Part shown: in pieces, positions 7,640 through 14,724 of the stretch | How the letters are laid out: each line of letters starts with the position of its first letter | Position numbering within the stretch: the stretch's first letter is position 1 | Assembly (NCBI GenBank): GCA_958453935.1 | Contig: CAUDZT010000041.1 | Coordinates: 1-20,444 of the forward strand | DNA: 20,444 nucleotides | Direction: 5' to 3' | Origin: an uncultured Collinsella sp. | Lineage (GTDB): Bacteria; Actinomycetota; Coriobacteriia; Coriobacteriales; Coriobacteriaceae | The notes under the pieces: generated by a model | What the model was told of the DNA's origin: nothing | The model's input: the letters and a program-made list of their open reading frames with translations, nothing else | Databases searched by the model: none | Made by a program: the position numbers and the translations under genes

Positions 7640-7974
7640 GAGCGTTTGCTCCTCTCCCTCGCCCGCATCTGGACATCGGGCGTAGTTGTTCACAAGGCGT
7701 TTTACCTTGCGTTTTGCTGGCCCCATTGTATGAAAATCGCATCTGTCACATGTACGAGATATCGCCGGCATGCAGGCCAAAACGCTCGTTTTTGAAAAGC
7801 AAACGGAAGGGATTCAGGCTAAATTCCCCTATCCGACATTACCGTTTTCAAGCGAATCATCTTTCTTTTATAGAAAAGATAAGTAATCGAAAGGCGTTTA
7901 CTTGCTCAAAAAGAAAATGAACGAAAATAGACTCAACACAATTCCTGCAAATTTAGGCTGAGGATGGAGCAGCT
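7640..7974. promoter_or_regulatory. Divergent aldolase/DeoR intergenic region with palindromes
   Basis: The 335 bp are markedly AT-rich. Seen: a 14-bp palindrome AAAACG-CT-CGTTTT (7779-7792), a CAAGG/CCTTG repeat (7693-7709), a TGTTCA half-site near 7687 and several GCGTTTT/AAAACG copies. DeoR-family repressors commonly bind such sites in divergent control regions, so AAAACGCTCGTTTT is the best operator candidate. No strong -35/-10 pair was identified with confidence. Confidence 0.4.
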
Positions 7975-8778
7975 ATGGCCCACGCAACAACCCGAGCTTT
8001 CGCCGATGAGCGACGCGCCGCCATCATGGAGATGCTTGAACATAACGCCTCGGTGCAGGTGGCAGAAATCGCCCAGACCTTTGGCGTATCCTCCGTCACC
8101 GCCCGCGCCGACCTGGACGCGCTAGCCGAGTCCGGCAAGTTGCGCCGCACGCACGGCGGCGCCGTGTCGCTCCACAAACGCCTAACCGTCTCCACGCAGG
8201 ATCGCCGCATCAACGTCAACGTTGCCGCCAAGCAAGCCATTGCCCAAAGCGCTATCAGGCTTGTTAACGACGGCGACACGGTGCTTGTCGACTCCGGCAC
8301 CACGGCACTCGAGTTCGTTCGGCTCCTCGACCAGCGCGATGGCATCACCGTCATCACGGCCGACATTACCATTGCCGATTACATCGACGAGAGCATGCCC
8401 TCAGTCGATGTCGTCATGCTGGGCGGGGCACTGCGCAAAGGCCATCGCTATCTGTACGGCCCACTTACCATGCAGGCGCTCCAAATGGTCCACGCCGATC
8501 TTGCCGTCATGTGCCCTGGCGCTTTCGTTCCCGGCTGCGGCTTTACCACCGACTTTCCCCAGATGGCCGAGACCAAAGCGGCTATGGTCGGTGCTGCTCG
8601 TCAAAGTGTCGCCCTCATGGACGCCAGTAAGGTCAACGGACGTGGCATGTACCGCTTTGCCGAGCTGACCGACGTCAACGCCATCGTGATGGACCGTGAC
8701 CCCGATCACGCCGTCGCCACCTCAATCGCCGAGATCGTCGACAACGCACGTCCAGCCCTCATCATCGCCACCAGCTAA
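7975..8778 (+). CDS. DeoR/GlpR-family transcriptional repressor
   Basis: A 267-aa sugar-phosphate-responsive regulator. The N-terminal winged HTH covers about residues 12-64: VQVAEIAQTFGVSSVTARADLDALAESG, then the LRRTHGGAV wing motif typical of DeoR/GlpR/LacR. The C-terminal DeoRC sensor domain shows DGDTVLVDSGTTALEF, ITVITADITIADYI, VVMLGGALRKGHRYLYGP, and MAETKAAMVGAARQSVALMDASKVN, the usual phosphosugar-binding elements. The ATG follows GGATGGAGC. It is divergent from the aldolase and likely controls it. Because LacR repressors of tagatose-pathway genes belong to this family, it is also a candidate regulator of lacABC/lacF, though those lie 8-9 kb away. A bidirectional terminator follows the gene. 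Confidence 0.9.
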   Translation: MAHATTRAFADERRAAIMEMLEHNASVQVAEIAQTFGVSSVTARADLDALAESGKLRRTHGGAVSLHKRLTVSTQDRRINVNVAAKQAIAQSAIRLVNDGDTVLVDSGTTALEFVRLLDQRDGITVITADITIADYIDESMPSVDVVMLGGALRKGHRYLYGPLTMQALQMVHADLAVMCPGAFVPGCGFTTDFPQMAETKAAMVGAARQSVALMDASKVNGRGMYRFAELTDVNAIVMDRDPDHAVATSIAEIVDNARPALIIATS

Positions 8779-8782
8779 AAGA

Positions 8783-8821
8783 AAACCACCACAAAGGTGC
8801 CTGTCCCCTTTGTGGTGGTTT
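8783..8821. terminator. Bidirectional terminator between DeoR and flavodiiron genes
   Basis: A 14-bp perfect stem AAACCACCACAAAG (8783-8796) pairs with 8808-8821 across an 11-nt loop. A/T-rich stem ends serve both the DeoR gene (+) and the flavodiiron gene (-), which converge here. Confidence 0.85.
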
Positions 8822-8844
8822 GAGCGTTAAAAGTGAACGTGTCG

Positions 8845-10005
8845 CTACTTGGAAAGCTCGTCGGCGAGGGCCTCGATCTGAGCGCGCGAGGCGTCGTTGA
8901 GCGAACCCAGGACGGTCACCTTGTTCTGCGCCAGGGTGATGTCCTTCATACCCTCGAGCTCCTTGGTCATAACCTTGGCAGCTGCAGGCGCCCAGGAACC
9001 GGCCTCGACAAGCGCCACGGTACGGTTCTGATAGGCATGCTCGGCGAGCGTGTGGATGAAGGTGCTCATGAACGGGAAGATCTCGCCCTGATAGGTGATG
9101 GAGGCGAGCACCAGGCGGTCGTAGCGGAACGCGTCCTCAACGGCCTCGGCCATGTCGTCGCGAGCCAAGTCAAAAACGGAGACCTTCTGGCCGCGAGCCT
9201 CGAGCGCTGCGGCGAGCTCCTCGACGGCGGCCTTCAGGTGGCCGTAGACGCTCGCGTAGGCAATCGTGATGCCCTCGTCCTCGGGCTGATAGCTCGACCA
9301 GGTGTTGTAGGTGTCGAGGTAATAGCCCAGGTTCTCGGTAAGAACGGGACCATGGAGCGGGCAGATGACCTGGATGTCCAAATCGGCGGCCTTCTTGAGC
9401 ACGGCCTGTACAAACTTGCCGAACTTGCCCACGATGCCAAAGTAGTAACGGCGCGCCTCGCAGGCCCACCCTTCCGGATCCTCGATGTCGTTGGCGCCAA
9501 ACTTGCCAAAGCCGTCGGCACTAAAGAGCACCTTGTCGGTGGCCTCGTAGGAGAACAGCACCTCGGGCCAGTGAACGTTGGGGGCGCCAACGAAGGTCAG
9601 GCTGTGGCCGCCCAGGTCGAGCACGTCGCCCTCTTTGACAACCATCTTGCGCTCGGGGTAGTCCGTGCCAAAGTAGTTGACCATCATGCGGAAGGCGCCC
9701 ATGCTTGCCACAATCTGCGCCTGGGGATAGCGCTCCATAAAGGCGGCGATGCCGGCGGAGTGATCGGGCTCCATGTGATGGATGACCAGGTAGTCGGGCG
9801 TGCGACCGTCGAGCACGGCCTCGAGGTTGCCGAGCCACTCGTCGACAAAACCGCCATCGACCGAATCGGCGACAGCGATCTTCTCGCCCAAGATAACGTA
9901 GCTGTTGTATGCCATACCGTTCTCGGACACATCGTACTGGCCCTCGAACAGGTCAATGTCGTGATCGTCAACGCCAATGTAGCGGATATCCTTGGTGATC
10001 TCCAT
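8845..10005 (-). CDS. Flavodiiron protein (FprA-type A flavoprotein), O2/NO reductase
   Basis: Cytosolic flavodiiron protein of 386 aa, which in anaerobes reduces O2 to water and/or NO to N2O. The metallo-beta-lactamase-like domain has the full set of diiron ligands: H77, E79 and D81 in HHMEPDHS, H145 in NVHWPEV, D164 in SADGFG and H218 in PLHGPVL. From about residue 246 a flavodoxin domain begins (ITIAYASVYGHLKAAVEEL, the FMN phosphate loop) and runs to the end. There is no fused rubredoxin or NAD(P)H:flavin reductase domain, so electrons must come from separate partners. ATG 10005 is chosen because it follows AGGAGG at 9 nt; a longer frame to 10068 lacks this. Its oxygen-defence role fits a strict gut anaerobe. 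Confidence 0.93.
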   Translation of the reverse strand: MEITKDIRYIGVDDHDIDLFEGQYDVSENGMAYNSYVILGEKIAVADSVDGGFVDEWLGNLEAVLDGRTPDYLVIHHMEPDHSAGIAAFMERYPQAQIVASMGAFRMMVNYFGTDYPERKMVVKEGDVLDLGGHSLTFVGAPNVHWPEVLFSYEATDKVLFSADGFGKFGANDIEDPEGWACEARRYYFGIVGKFGKFVQAVLKKAADLDIQVICPLHGPVLTENLGYYLDTYNTWSSYQPEDEGITIAYASVYGHLKAAVEELAAALEARGQKVSVFDLARDDMAEAVEDAFRYDRLVLASITYQGEIFPFMSTFIHTLAEHAYQNRTVALVEAGSWAPAAAKVMTKELEGMKDITLAQNKVTVLGSLNDASRAQIEALADELSK

Positions 10006-10021
10006 CAGGCAAAGCCTCCTA

Positions 10022-10049
10022 GATAGACAAATGAACCCGTCTATCATAG
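10022..10049 (-). promoter_or_regulatory. Candidate promoter and palindrome of the flavodiiron gene
   Basis: On the minus strand TATGAT (complement of 10044-10049) is a fair -10 box. It overlaps a 7-bp inverted repeat GATAGAC/GTCTATC (10022-10028 and 10039-10045), just upstream of the AGGAGG. A further palindrome ATAGCC-AC-GGCTAT lies at 10061-10074. A repressor site is plausible; the -35 is not clear. Confidence 0.35.
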
Positions 10050-10134
10050 CACTCACCTTTATAGCCACGGCTATCTGCCAGCATCCTTACCGATTGTTAT
10101 TGAAATGCGATAAATCGCCGTTTACCAGCACAAA

Positions 10135-11166
10135 CTATGAGCGCGGTATCGCCGTGCTATGTCGAATGATGAGCTGGCCGGGAATACGAATGGCAACGGT
10201 TTTGCCCGCCGTACCCGCCTTGGGAACCGCATGCTCGAACACCTCGCGTCCGCGCTGATGCAGATCGAATCGCACGGTCGTGAGCTCGTTATGCGCGACA
10301 AAGTCGTCGAGTGAGTCATCGACACCCACCACGCTCACGTCCTCGGGCACGCGCAAGCCGCTGTCGCGCAGCGCTGCAATTGCGCCATTTGCCATCTGGT
10401 CGTTTGCCGCGTAAATCGCCGTCATGGTGCGATCGTGCTCGGCCAGATATCTGCCGGCCTCGTAACCGCTGTTGGCAGACCAGTCGCCCTCGAGCGGCTC
10501 TGCCGGCTCGATGTGTTTACGCTCGAGCGCATCCTGCCAACCGGCGCGACGAAATTGCTCGTCGACCGAGAACGACGGGCCGCCAATATAGCGAATCTGC
10601 TCGTGCCCCAGCTCAAACAGATGGTCCATAAGCAACAGCGAGCAGCCGTAATGATCGGAGTCGACCGTAGTCACCCGCGGGTGCGCATACATGGTGACGA
10701 TAACCGTGCCGATACCCGGTAACGGATCAAACGTCTCAAAATCGGGCGCCATGCGACTCATGCCGATGATGATACCGTCCACGGGCAGCGCGGCCATACG
10801 ACGCGTGGCCTCGGCAAGCGAAAACTCCTCGGTCTTGGACATCTCGACCAGCGTGATGGCGCAATTATGCTCGCGAGCTGCGCTGGCGATGCCGTCGATC
10901 ATTGAGAGGTTCCCAAACTTGGTGACATCGTTGACGCACAGACCGACCGAATGGTAACGGCCGTCGCGCAGCGAGCGACCGGCATAACTCGGACGGAAGC
11001 CGAGCTCCTGCATGGCGGCTTGCACGCGCTGGCGCGTCTGCTCGTTGACGTTAGGGAGGCCGTTGGCAACGCGCGAAACCGTCTGCTGCGAAACGCCAGC
11101 AGCGCGGGCGACGTCGGCCATGGAGACCGGACGCGTGCCTGTATCGTTGGACGGGCGCCTTGCCAC
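10135..11166 (-). CDS. LacI/GalR-family transcriptional regulator
   Basis: A 343-aa regulator. The N-terminal HTH and hinge helix are classical (SMADVARAAGVSQQTVSRVANG, then NEQTRQRVQAAMQELGFRPS). A periplasmic-binding-protein-like effector domain follows, with VDGIIIG, IRYIGGPS, AIYAANDQMANGAI and VPEDVSVVGVDD segments. The start is GTG at 11166 with a GGTGAT upstream. It is divergent from galK-galT across 338 bp containing three copies of a 12-bp site, so it is most likely the repressor (or autoregulated repressor) of the Leloir genes. The effector is presumably galactose or a related sugar, by context only. Confidence 0.92.
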   Translation of the reverse strand: MARRPSNDTGTRPVSMADVARAAGVSQQTVSRVANGLPNVNEQTRQRVQAAMQELGFRPSYAGRSLRDGRYHSVGLCVNDVTKFGNLSMIDGIASAAREHNCAITLVEMSKTEEFSLAEATRRMAALPVDGIIIGMSRMAPDFETFDPLPGIGTVIVTMYAHPRVTTVDSDHYGCSLLLMDHLFELGHEQIRYIGGPSFSVDEQFRRAGWQDALERKHIEPAEPLEGDWSANSGYEAGRYLAEHDRTMTAIYAANDQMANGAIAALRDSGLRVPEDVSVVGVDDSLDDFVAHNELTTVRFDLHQRGREVFEHAVPKAGTAGKTVAIRIPGQLIIRHSTAIPRS

Positions 11167-11260
11167 AGGATCACCTTCACCCTTGAGAGATCTGAATAGC
11201 GTGAATGCCGGCCCGGGCAGAAATACATCCCGCGCCGAGGCCCGCTATCGTCGGACGCAT

Positions 11261-11272
11261 GTTAACGTACTC
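11261..11272 (+). promoter_or_regulatory. Operator-like site 1 (GTTAACGTACTC)
   Basis: Exact copy of a 12-mer found three times in the LacI/galK intergenic region. This copy is closest to the LacI gene, 95 bases upstream of its GTG, suiting autoregulation. An A/T-rich TATAAA-like box lies nearby at about 11296-11301 on the minus strand. Confidence 0.6.
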
Positions 11273-11383
11273 TACTTTTTCTATCTGCATCTCTTCTGCT
11301 TTATAAGTCCATACGGCAGTACCGTTCACGGCTGAATTTCTACCGATTACCAGATTCTCAAAAAGTGATAAGTGTTGTGTTAT

Positions 11384-11395
11384 GAGTACGTTAAC
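11384..11395 (-). promoter_or_regulatory. Operator-like site 2 (GTTAACGTACTC, inverted)
   Basis: Second exact 12-mer, in reverse orientation. Its flanks extend it to an 18-bp imperfect palindrome with TATG/CATA outer arms and an ACGT centre (11381-11398), the pattern expected of a LacI-family dimer site. Confidence 0.62.
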
Positions 11396-11447
11396 ATAGC
11401 CCGTAACGTGCGGCATCGTAGATGCTGAGTTTATGCCGCTTCAGATT

Positions 11448-11459
11448 GTTAACGTACTC
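11448..11459 (+). promoter_or_regulatory. Operator-like site 3 (GTTAACGTACTC)
   Basis: Third exact 12-mer, 45 bases before the galK start codon, in the leader or promoter-proximal region. The centre-to-centre spacing to sites 2 and 1 is 64 and 187 bp, compatible with looping. Between sites 2 and 3 lie hairpins GCGGCAT/ATGCCGC (11410-11439) and GCATC/GATGC (11413-11425). Confidence 0.6.
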
Positions 11460-11504
11460 ACTACGACGGAAAACTCGTCAGTATGCGCTAAGGAAAGGAC
11501 CTTC

Positions 11505-12710
11505 ATGACCACCCCCGACGAAAAGACACTCGCCACGCTCACCAAGCTGTTTGAGGAGGAGTTTGGCCCCATCGGCGATCGCCAGGTGCTCTATGTGCAC
11601 GCGCCCGGCCGCTCCGAGATCAGCGGCAACCACACCGACCACGAGGGCGGCCACGTTATCGCCGGCTCGCTCGATGTCGCCGTTGACGGCATTGCCGTGG
11701 CAACCGATTCCAACAAGGTCCGCGTTGCCGACGAGGGCTATCCCACGTTTGAGATCGCGCTCGACACGCTAGACGTTCAGGAGTCCGAGAAGGGCACGTC
11801 CGCGAGCCTCGTCCGCGGCATGGCCCACGAAATCGCTGCTCTGGGCGTTGAGCCCCAGGGCTTCGACTTCGCCTTCACCTGCTCCGTCCCCTCGGGCGGC
11901 GGCCTTTCCAGCTCTGCCGCCGTCGAGGCCGCGTACGGCCGCGCCATGGAGACGCTCTGGGGCGCGCCCGCCATTGAGCCCGTCGCGCTCGCCCAGATGA
12001 GCCAGCGCACCGAGAACAACTACTACGGCAAGCCCTGCGGTCTGATGGACCAAGCCGCCGTGTGCCTGGGCGGCCTCGCCTACATGGACTTTGAGGACCA
12101 GGCTCAGCCTAAAACCCAGAAGCTCGAGCTCAACTTTGAGGATCACGGCTATGCGCTCGTGCTCGTTAAGGTTGGCGCCGACCATGTGGCGGCTACCGAC
12201 GACTACGCCGCCGTTCCGCGCGAGATGCAAGACGTCGCCGCCGAGTTTGGCAAGGCACGCCTGTGCGAGGTAAACATTGCCGACTTTGACGCCAAGCTCC
12301 CCGAGCTGCGCGCCAAGCTGGGCGACCGCGCCTGCCTGCGCGCCGTTCACTACTGGTACGAGAACGGCCTGGTCGACAAGCGCTGGGCAGCCCTGAACGC
12401 CGGCGACATTGACCAGTTCCTGGTCCTGACGCGCGAGTCCGGCGCCAGCTCTGCCATGTACCTGCAGAATGTCGTTGCCAAGCTGGGATCTGAACAGCCT
12501 TCCATGTATGCCTTGGCGCTGGCCGAGCACGTGCTCGACGGCCGCGGCGCCGTTCGCATTCACGGTGGCGGCTTTGGTGGCACCATCCAGGCCTTCGTGC
12601 CGCTCGATCTGGTCGACACCTTCATTGCCAAGATGAACGGCTGGCTGGGCGAGGGCTCTGCCCGTCACTACGCCATCTCTGACAAGGGGGCTTACGCGGC
12701 ATGGCTGTAA
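11505..12710 (+). CDS. galK: Galactokinase
   Basis: Cytosolic GHMP kinase of 401 aa that phosphorylates galactose to galactose-1-phosphate, the first committed step of the Leloir pathway. The galactokinase signature is APGRSEISGNHTDHEGG (33-49), a variant of the usual GRxNxIGEHTDY. The ATP loop is PSGGGLSSSAA (129-139), the catalytic base D182 is in GLMDQ, and the third GHMP motif is HGGGFGGT near the C-terminus. ATG 11505 is chosen because it follows AAGGAAAGGAC; an upstream in-frame ATG at 11433 overlaps operator-like site 3 and lacks a ribosome site. It overlaps galT by 10 bases, so the two are cotranscribed and probably coupled. Confidence 0.93.
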   Translation: MTTPDEKTLATLTKLFEEEFGPIGDRQVLYVHAPGRSEISGNHTDHEGGHVIAGSLDVAVDGIAVATDSNKVRVADEGYPTFEIALDTLDVQESEKGTSASLVRGMAHEIAALGVEPQGFDFAFTCSVPSGGGLSSSAAVEAAYGRAMETLWGAPAIEPVALAQMSQRTENNYYGKPCGLMDQAAVCLGGLAYMDFEDQAQPKTQKLELNFEDHGYALVLVKVGADHVAATDDYAAVPREMQDVAAEFGKARLCEVNIADFDAKLPELRAKLGDRACLRAVHYWYENGLVDKRWAALNAGDIDQFLVLTRESGASSAMYLQNVVAKLGSEQPSMYALALAEHVLDGRGAVRIHGGGFGGTIQAFVPLDLVDTFIAKMNGWLGEGSARHYAISDKGAYAAWL

Positions 12711-14329
12711 TGACCGACGTGCGCGAGGCTGCACAGAGCCTCATCGAATATGCCATCCACCGATCGATGATCGGACAGGACGATCGCATCTGGGCATACA
12801 ACACTATTTTGGAGTGCATCGGCGCCACGGGCCCCGCGCTCGACATGGCTTGGGCGCTCAAGACCGAGAAGATTTCGCTCTTGCACCCCGATACGCTCCC
12901 CGACTTTGACCTGGAGGGCACGCTTGCCGCGCTTTCCGAGGCCGCCGTTACCAACGGTGCCGCCGAGGACACGGCGTCGGGCCGCGACCGCATCGCCATG
13001 CACATCATGGGCGTACTCATGCCGAGGCCTTCGGTTGTAAACGAGGAGTTCAACGGACGTATGGGCGTCAACGAGCCCCGCGCCGCGACCGACTGGTTCT
13101 ACGGCCTGTGCTGCGACGCCGGCTACGTGCGCCGTGCCGCCATCGCGCGCAACATCAAATGGAGCACCCCCACCAACTGGGGCGATCTTGAGATCACCAT
13201 CAACCTGTCCAAGCCCGAGAAGGACCCGCGCGATATCGCCGCGGCAGGTGCAGCTAAGAACACGGGCGAGAAGTATCCCGCCTGCCAGCTCTGCATCGAA
13301 AACGAGGGCTATCCCGGACGCTCCGCCGCAGCCGACGGCGGAGCTCACCCCGCCCGCCAGAATCTGCGCGTTATCCCCATCCAGCTCGACGGCGAGCGCT
13401 GGGGCTTCCAGTACAGCCCGTACGCGTACTTTAACGAGCACTGCATTGCCATGAGCTCCGAGCATCGTCCGATGCACGTCGACCGCAAGGGCCTGACCTG
13501 CCTGCTCGACTTTGTGGACCTGTTCCCGCATTACTTCATCGGCTCCAACGCCGACCTGCCCATCGTGGGCGGCTCGATTCTGTCGCACGACCACTTCCAG
13601 GGCGGCGCGCACGAGTTCCCCATGATGCATGCCGCCGAGGTCTCGCAGTTTAGCGTGCCCGGTTTTGACCAGGTCACCGGCACTGTGCTGCAGTGGCCGC
13701 TCTCGGTGCTGCGTCTGCGCTCGCATGACCGCGCTCAGCTGCTCGATGCCGCCGAGAAGATTATCCTCGCCTGGCGCGAGTGGAGCGACGAGTCTGCGGG
13801 CGTTATCGCGCACACGGCCGACGGCGTAGCGCACAACACCGTGACGCCCGTCATCCGCCGCGTCGACTCCCGCGGCAACGCCGGCGGCGAGATTTACGAG
13901 GCCTACCTGGCGCTTCGCTGCAATATCACGACCGACGAGCATCCGCTGGGCGTTTTCCACCCGCATGCCGAGTATCACCACATTAAGAAGGAGAACATCG
14001 GCCTGATCGAGGTTATGGGCCTGGCTATTCTTCCGCCGCGCCTGGTTCCCGAGCTCGGCGCTGTCCGCGAACACCTGCTGGCAGCCAAAGCCGATACCAG
14101 CTACGACCTTGCCAGTGCGCTTGAGGGCGACGACCTTTGCCGCAGCCATGCCGCGTGGGCCGAGGACGTCTATGCCCGCCGCGCCGACGAGCTTACGGCG
14201 GACAACGCCATCGACATCCTGCACGAGGAGGTCGGCGTGGTGTTTGGCCACGTGCTCGACAACGCCGGCGTCTTTAAGTGGGACGAAGCCGGCCGCGCCG
14301 CCCAACAGCGCTTTATCGACTCACTGTAG
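12701..14329 (+). CDS. galT: UDP-glucose--hexose-1-phosphate uridylyltransferase, type 2
   Basis: Converts galactose-1-phosphate plus UDP-glucose to glucose-1-phosphate plus UDP-galactose. At 542 aa it is the long type 2 (Firmicute-like) GalT, not the roughly 350-aa histidine-triad E. coli type. GGSILSHDHFQGG (290-302) is the active-site block, with the HDH-F-Q form replacing HPHxQ; the surrounding MHVDRKGLTCLLDFVDLFPHYFIGSNADLP and later HPHAEYHHIKKENIGLIEVMGLAILPPRL segments match that family. The start at 12701 follows GGGGG at 10 nt; ATG 12710 is possible. galE is absent from the window, so UDP-galactose must be epimerised by an enzyme encoded elsewhere. A terminator follows at 14384. Confidence 0.93.
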   Translation: MAVMTDVREAAQSLIEYAIHRSMIGQDDRIWAYNTILECIGATGPALDMAWALKTEKISLLHPDTLPDFDLEGTLAALSEAAVTNGAAEDTASGRDRIAMHIMGVLMPRPSVVNEEFNGRMGVNEPRAATDWFYGLCCDAGYVRRAAIARNIKWSTPTNWGDLEITINLSKPEKDPRDIAAAGAAKNTGEKYPACQLCIENEGYPGRSAAADGGAHPARQNLRVIPIQLDGERWGFQYSPYAYFNEHCIAMSSEHRPMHVDRKGLTCLLDFVDLFPHYFIGSNADLPIVGGSILSHDHFQGGAHEFPMMHAAEVSQFSVPGFDQVTGTVLQWPLSVLRLRSHDRAQLLDAAEKIILAWREWSDESAGVIAHTADGVAHNTVTPVIRRVDSRGNAGGEIYEAYLALRCNITTDEHPLGVFHPHAEYHHIKKENIGLIEVMGLAILPPRLVPELGAVREHLLAAKADTSYDLASALEGDDLCRSHAAWAEDVYARRADELTADNAIDILHEEVGVVFGHVLDNAGVFKWDEAGRAAQQRFIDSL

Positions 14330-14383
14330 AGCACAGACCCGGACGCTCAACGGCAGTCCACACGACATAACCGCCCACACGAC

Positions 14384-14424
14384 AACGGCGCCCGCCGGCA
14401 ACATCGCCGACGGGCGCCGTTTTT
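14384..14424 (+). terminator. Rho-independent terminator of galK-galT
   Basis: A perfect 10-bp stem ACGGCGCCCG (14385-14394) pairs with 14411-14420, extended by an A-T pair. The loop is 16 nt and TTTT follows on the plus strand, 55 bases after the galT stop. Confidence 0.88.
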
Positions 14425-14428
14425 GAGT

Positions 14429-14475
14429 GTAGCCATTGGGGACGATCTTAAACGACTAGTCATTCAAGAACGTCC
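14429..14475. repeat. Left part of a REP-like palindrome split by the IS110 element
   Basis: These 47 bases, joined to 15890-15899 beyond the element, rebuild a 57-bp palindrome centred on ACTAGT (14455-14460). Its halves differ by about three substitutions and one indel. The 12-mer GTAGCCATTGGG (14429-14440) is the exact reverse complement of 15888-15899. It lies just downstream of the galT terminator and appears to be the insertion target. Confidence 0.8.
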
Positions 14476-14489
14476 ATTACAGTCGAAAT

Positions 14490-14690
14490 TGTCAGCCCGG
14501 GCCCGTCTCGGGCTACGATTGAGGCGCGCCCAGAACGGGCCGCCGACCGGGCGCCCGCGCACGGCCGAACGTCCCTGCCCCCGAGAGGGCCCGTTGGGTG
14601 CTGCCGGCGCGGGACGCGCCGCCCCCGACGGCTGATAGGAAAGTGCCGGGCAGAGGCCGCGGCTGGTAATGTGAGTGCCGAGGGGGAGGC
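14490..14690 (+). ncRNA. Predicted IS110 bridge RNA with target and donor loops
   Basis: By hand folding: stem-loop 1 AGCCCG/CGGGCT (14494-14514); stem-loop 2, 8 bp with one bulge (14523-14544). The target loop is closed by CCCGCGC+CGGC (14554-14565) with GCCG+GCGCGGG (14603-14613). Inside it, left guide GAACGTCC(C) (14567-14575) equals the left flank 14468-14475, and right guide CCGTTGGG (14591-14598) is complementary to right flank CCCAATGG (15888-15895) with one G-T wobble. The donor loop is closed by CCCCC+CGGC (14622-14632) with GCCG+GGGGG (14677-14686). Inside it, ATAGGAA (14635-14641) equals the right end of the element (15879-15885), and GTAATG (14666-14671) is complementary to CATTAC at the left junction (14475-14480). 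The order (5' stem-loop, target loop, donor loop) matches known bridge RNAs. RNA ends are estimates. Confidence 0.8.
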
Positions 14691-14724
14691 CATCCGGTCG
14701 AACGACTACCGGAAGGATACCACC

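Noticed and set aside
7640..7780. N-terminal extension of the aldolase
   Set aside because: The in-frame extension contains no family residues and the family start with a good ribosome site lies at 7639.
8833..10026. 397-aa plus-strand ORF opposite the flavodiiron gene
   Set aside because: Antisense of a gene with all diiron ligands and a consensus ribosome site; no independent support.
12692..14305. 537-aa minus-strand ORF opposite galT
   Set aside because: It mirrors galT codon phase, lacks a ribosome site and shows no domain motif, while galT has intact catalytic motifs.
14671..14724. Upstream GTG start for the IS110 transposase
   Set aside because: It would begin inside the donor-loop guide and lacks a ribosome site; GTG 14725 follows GGAAGGAT.
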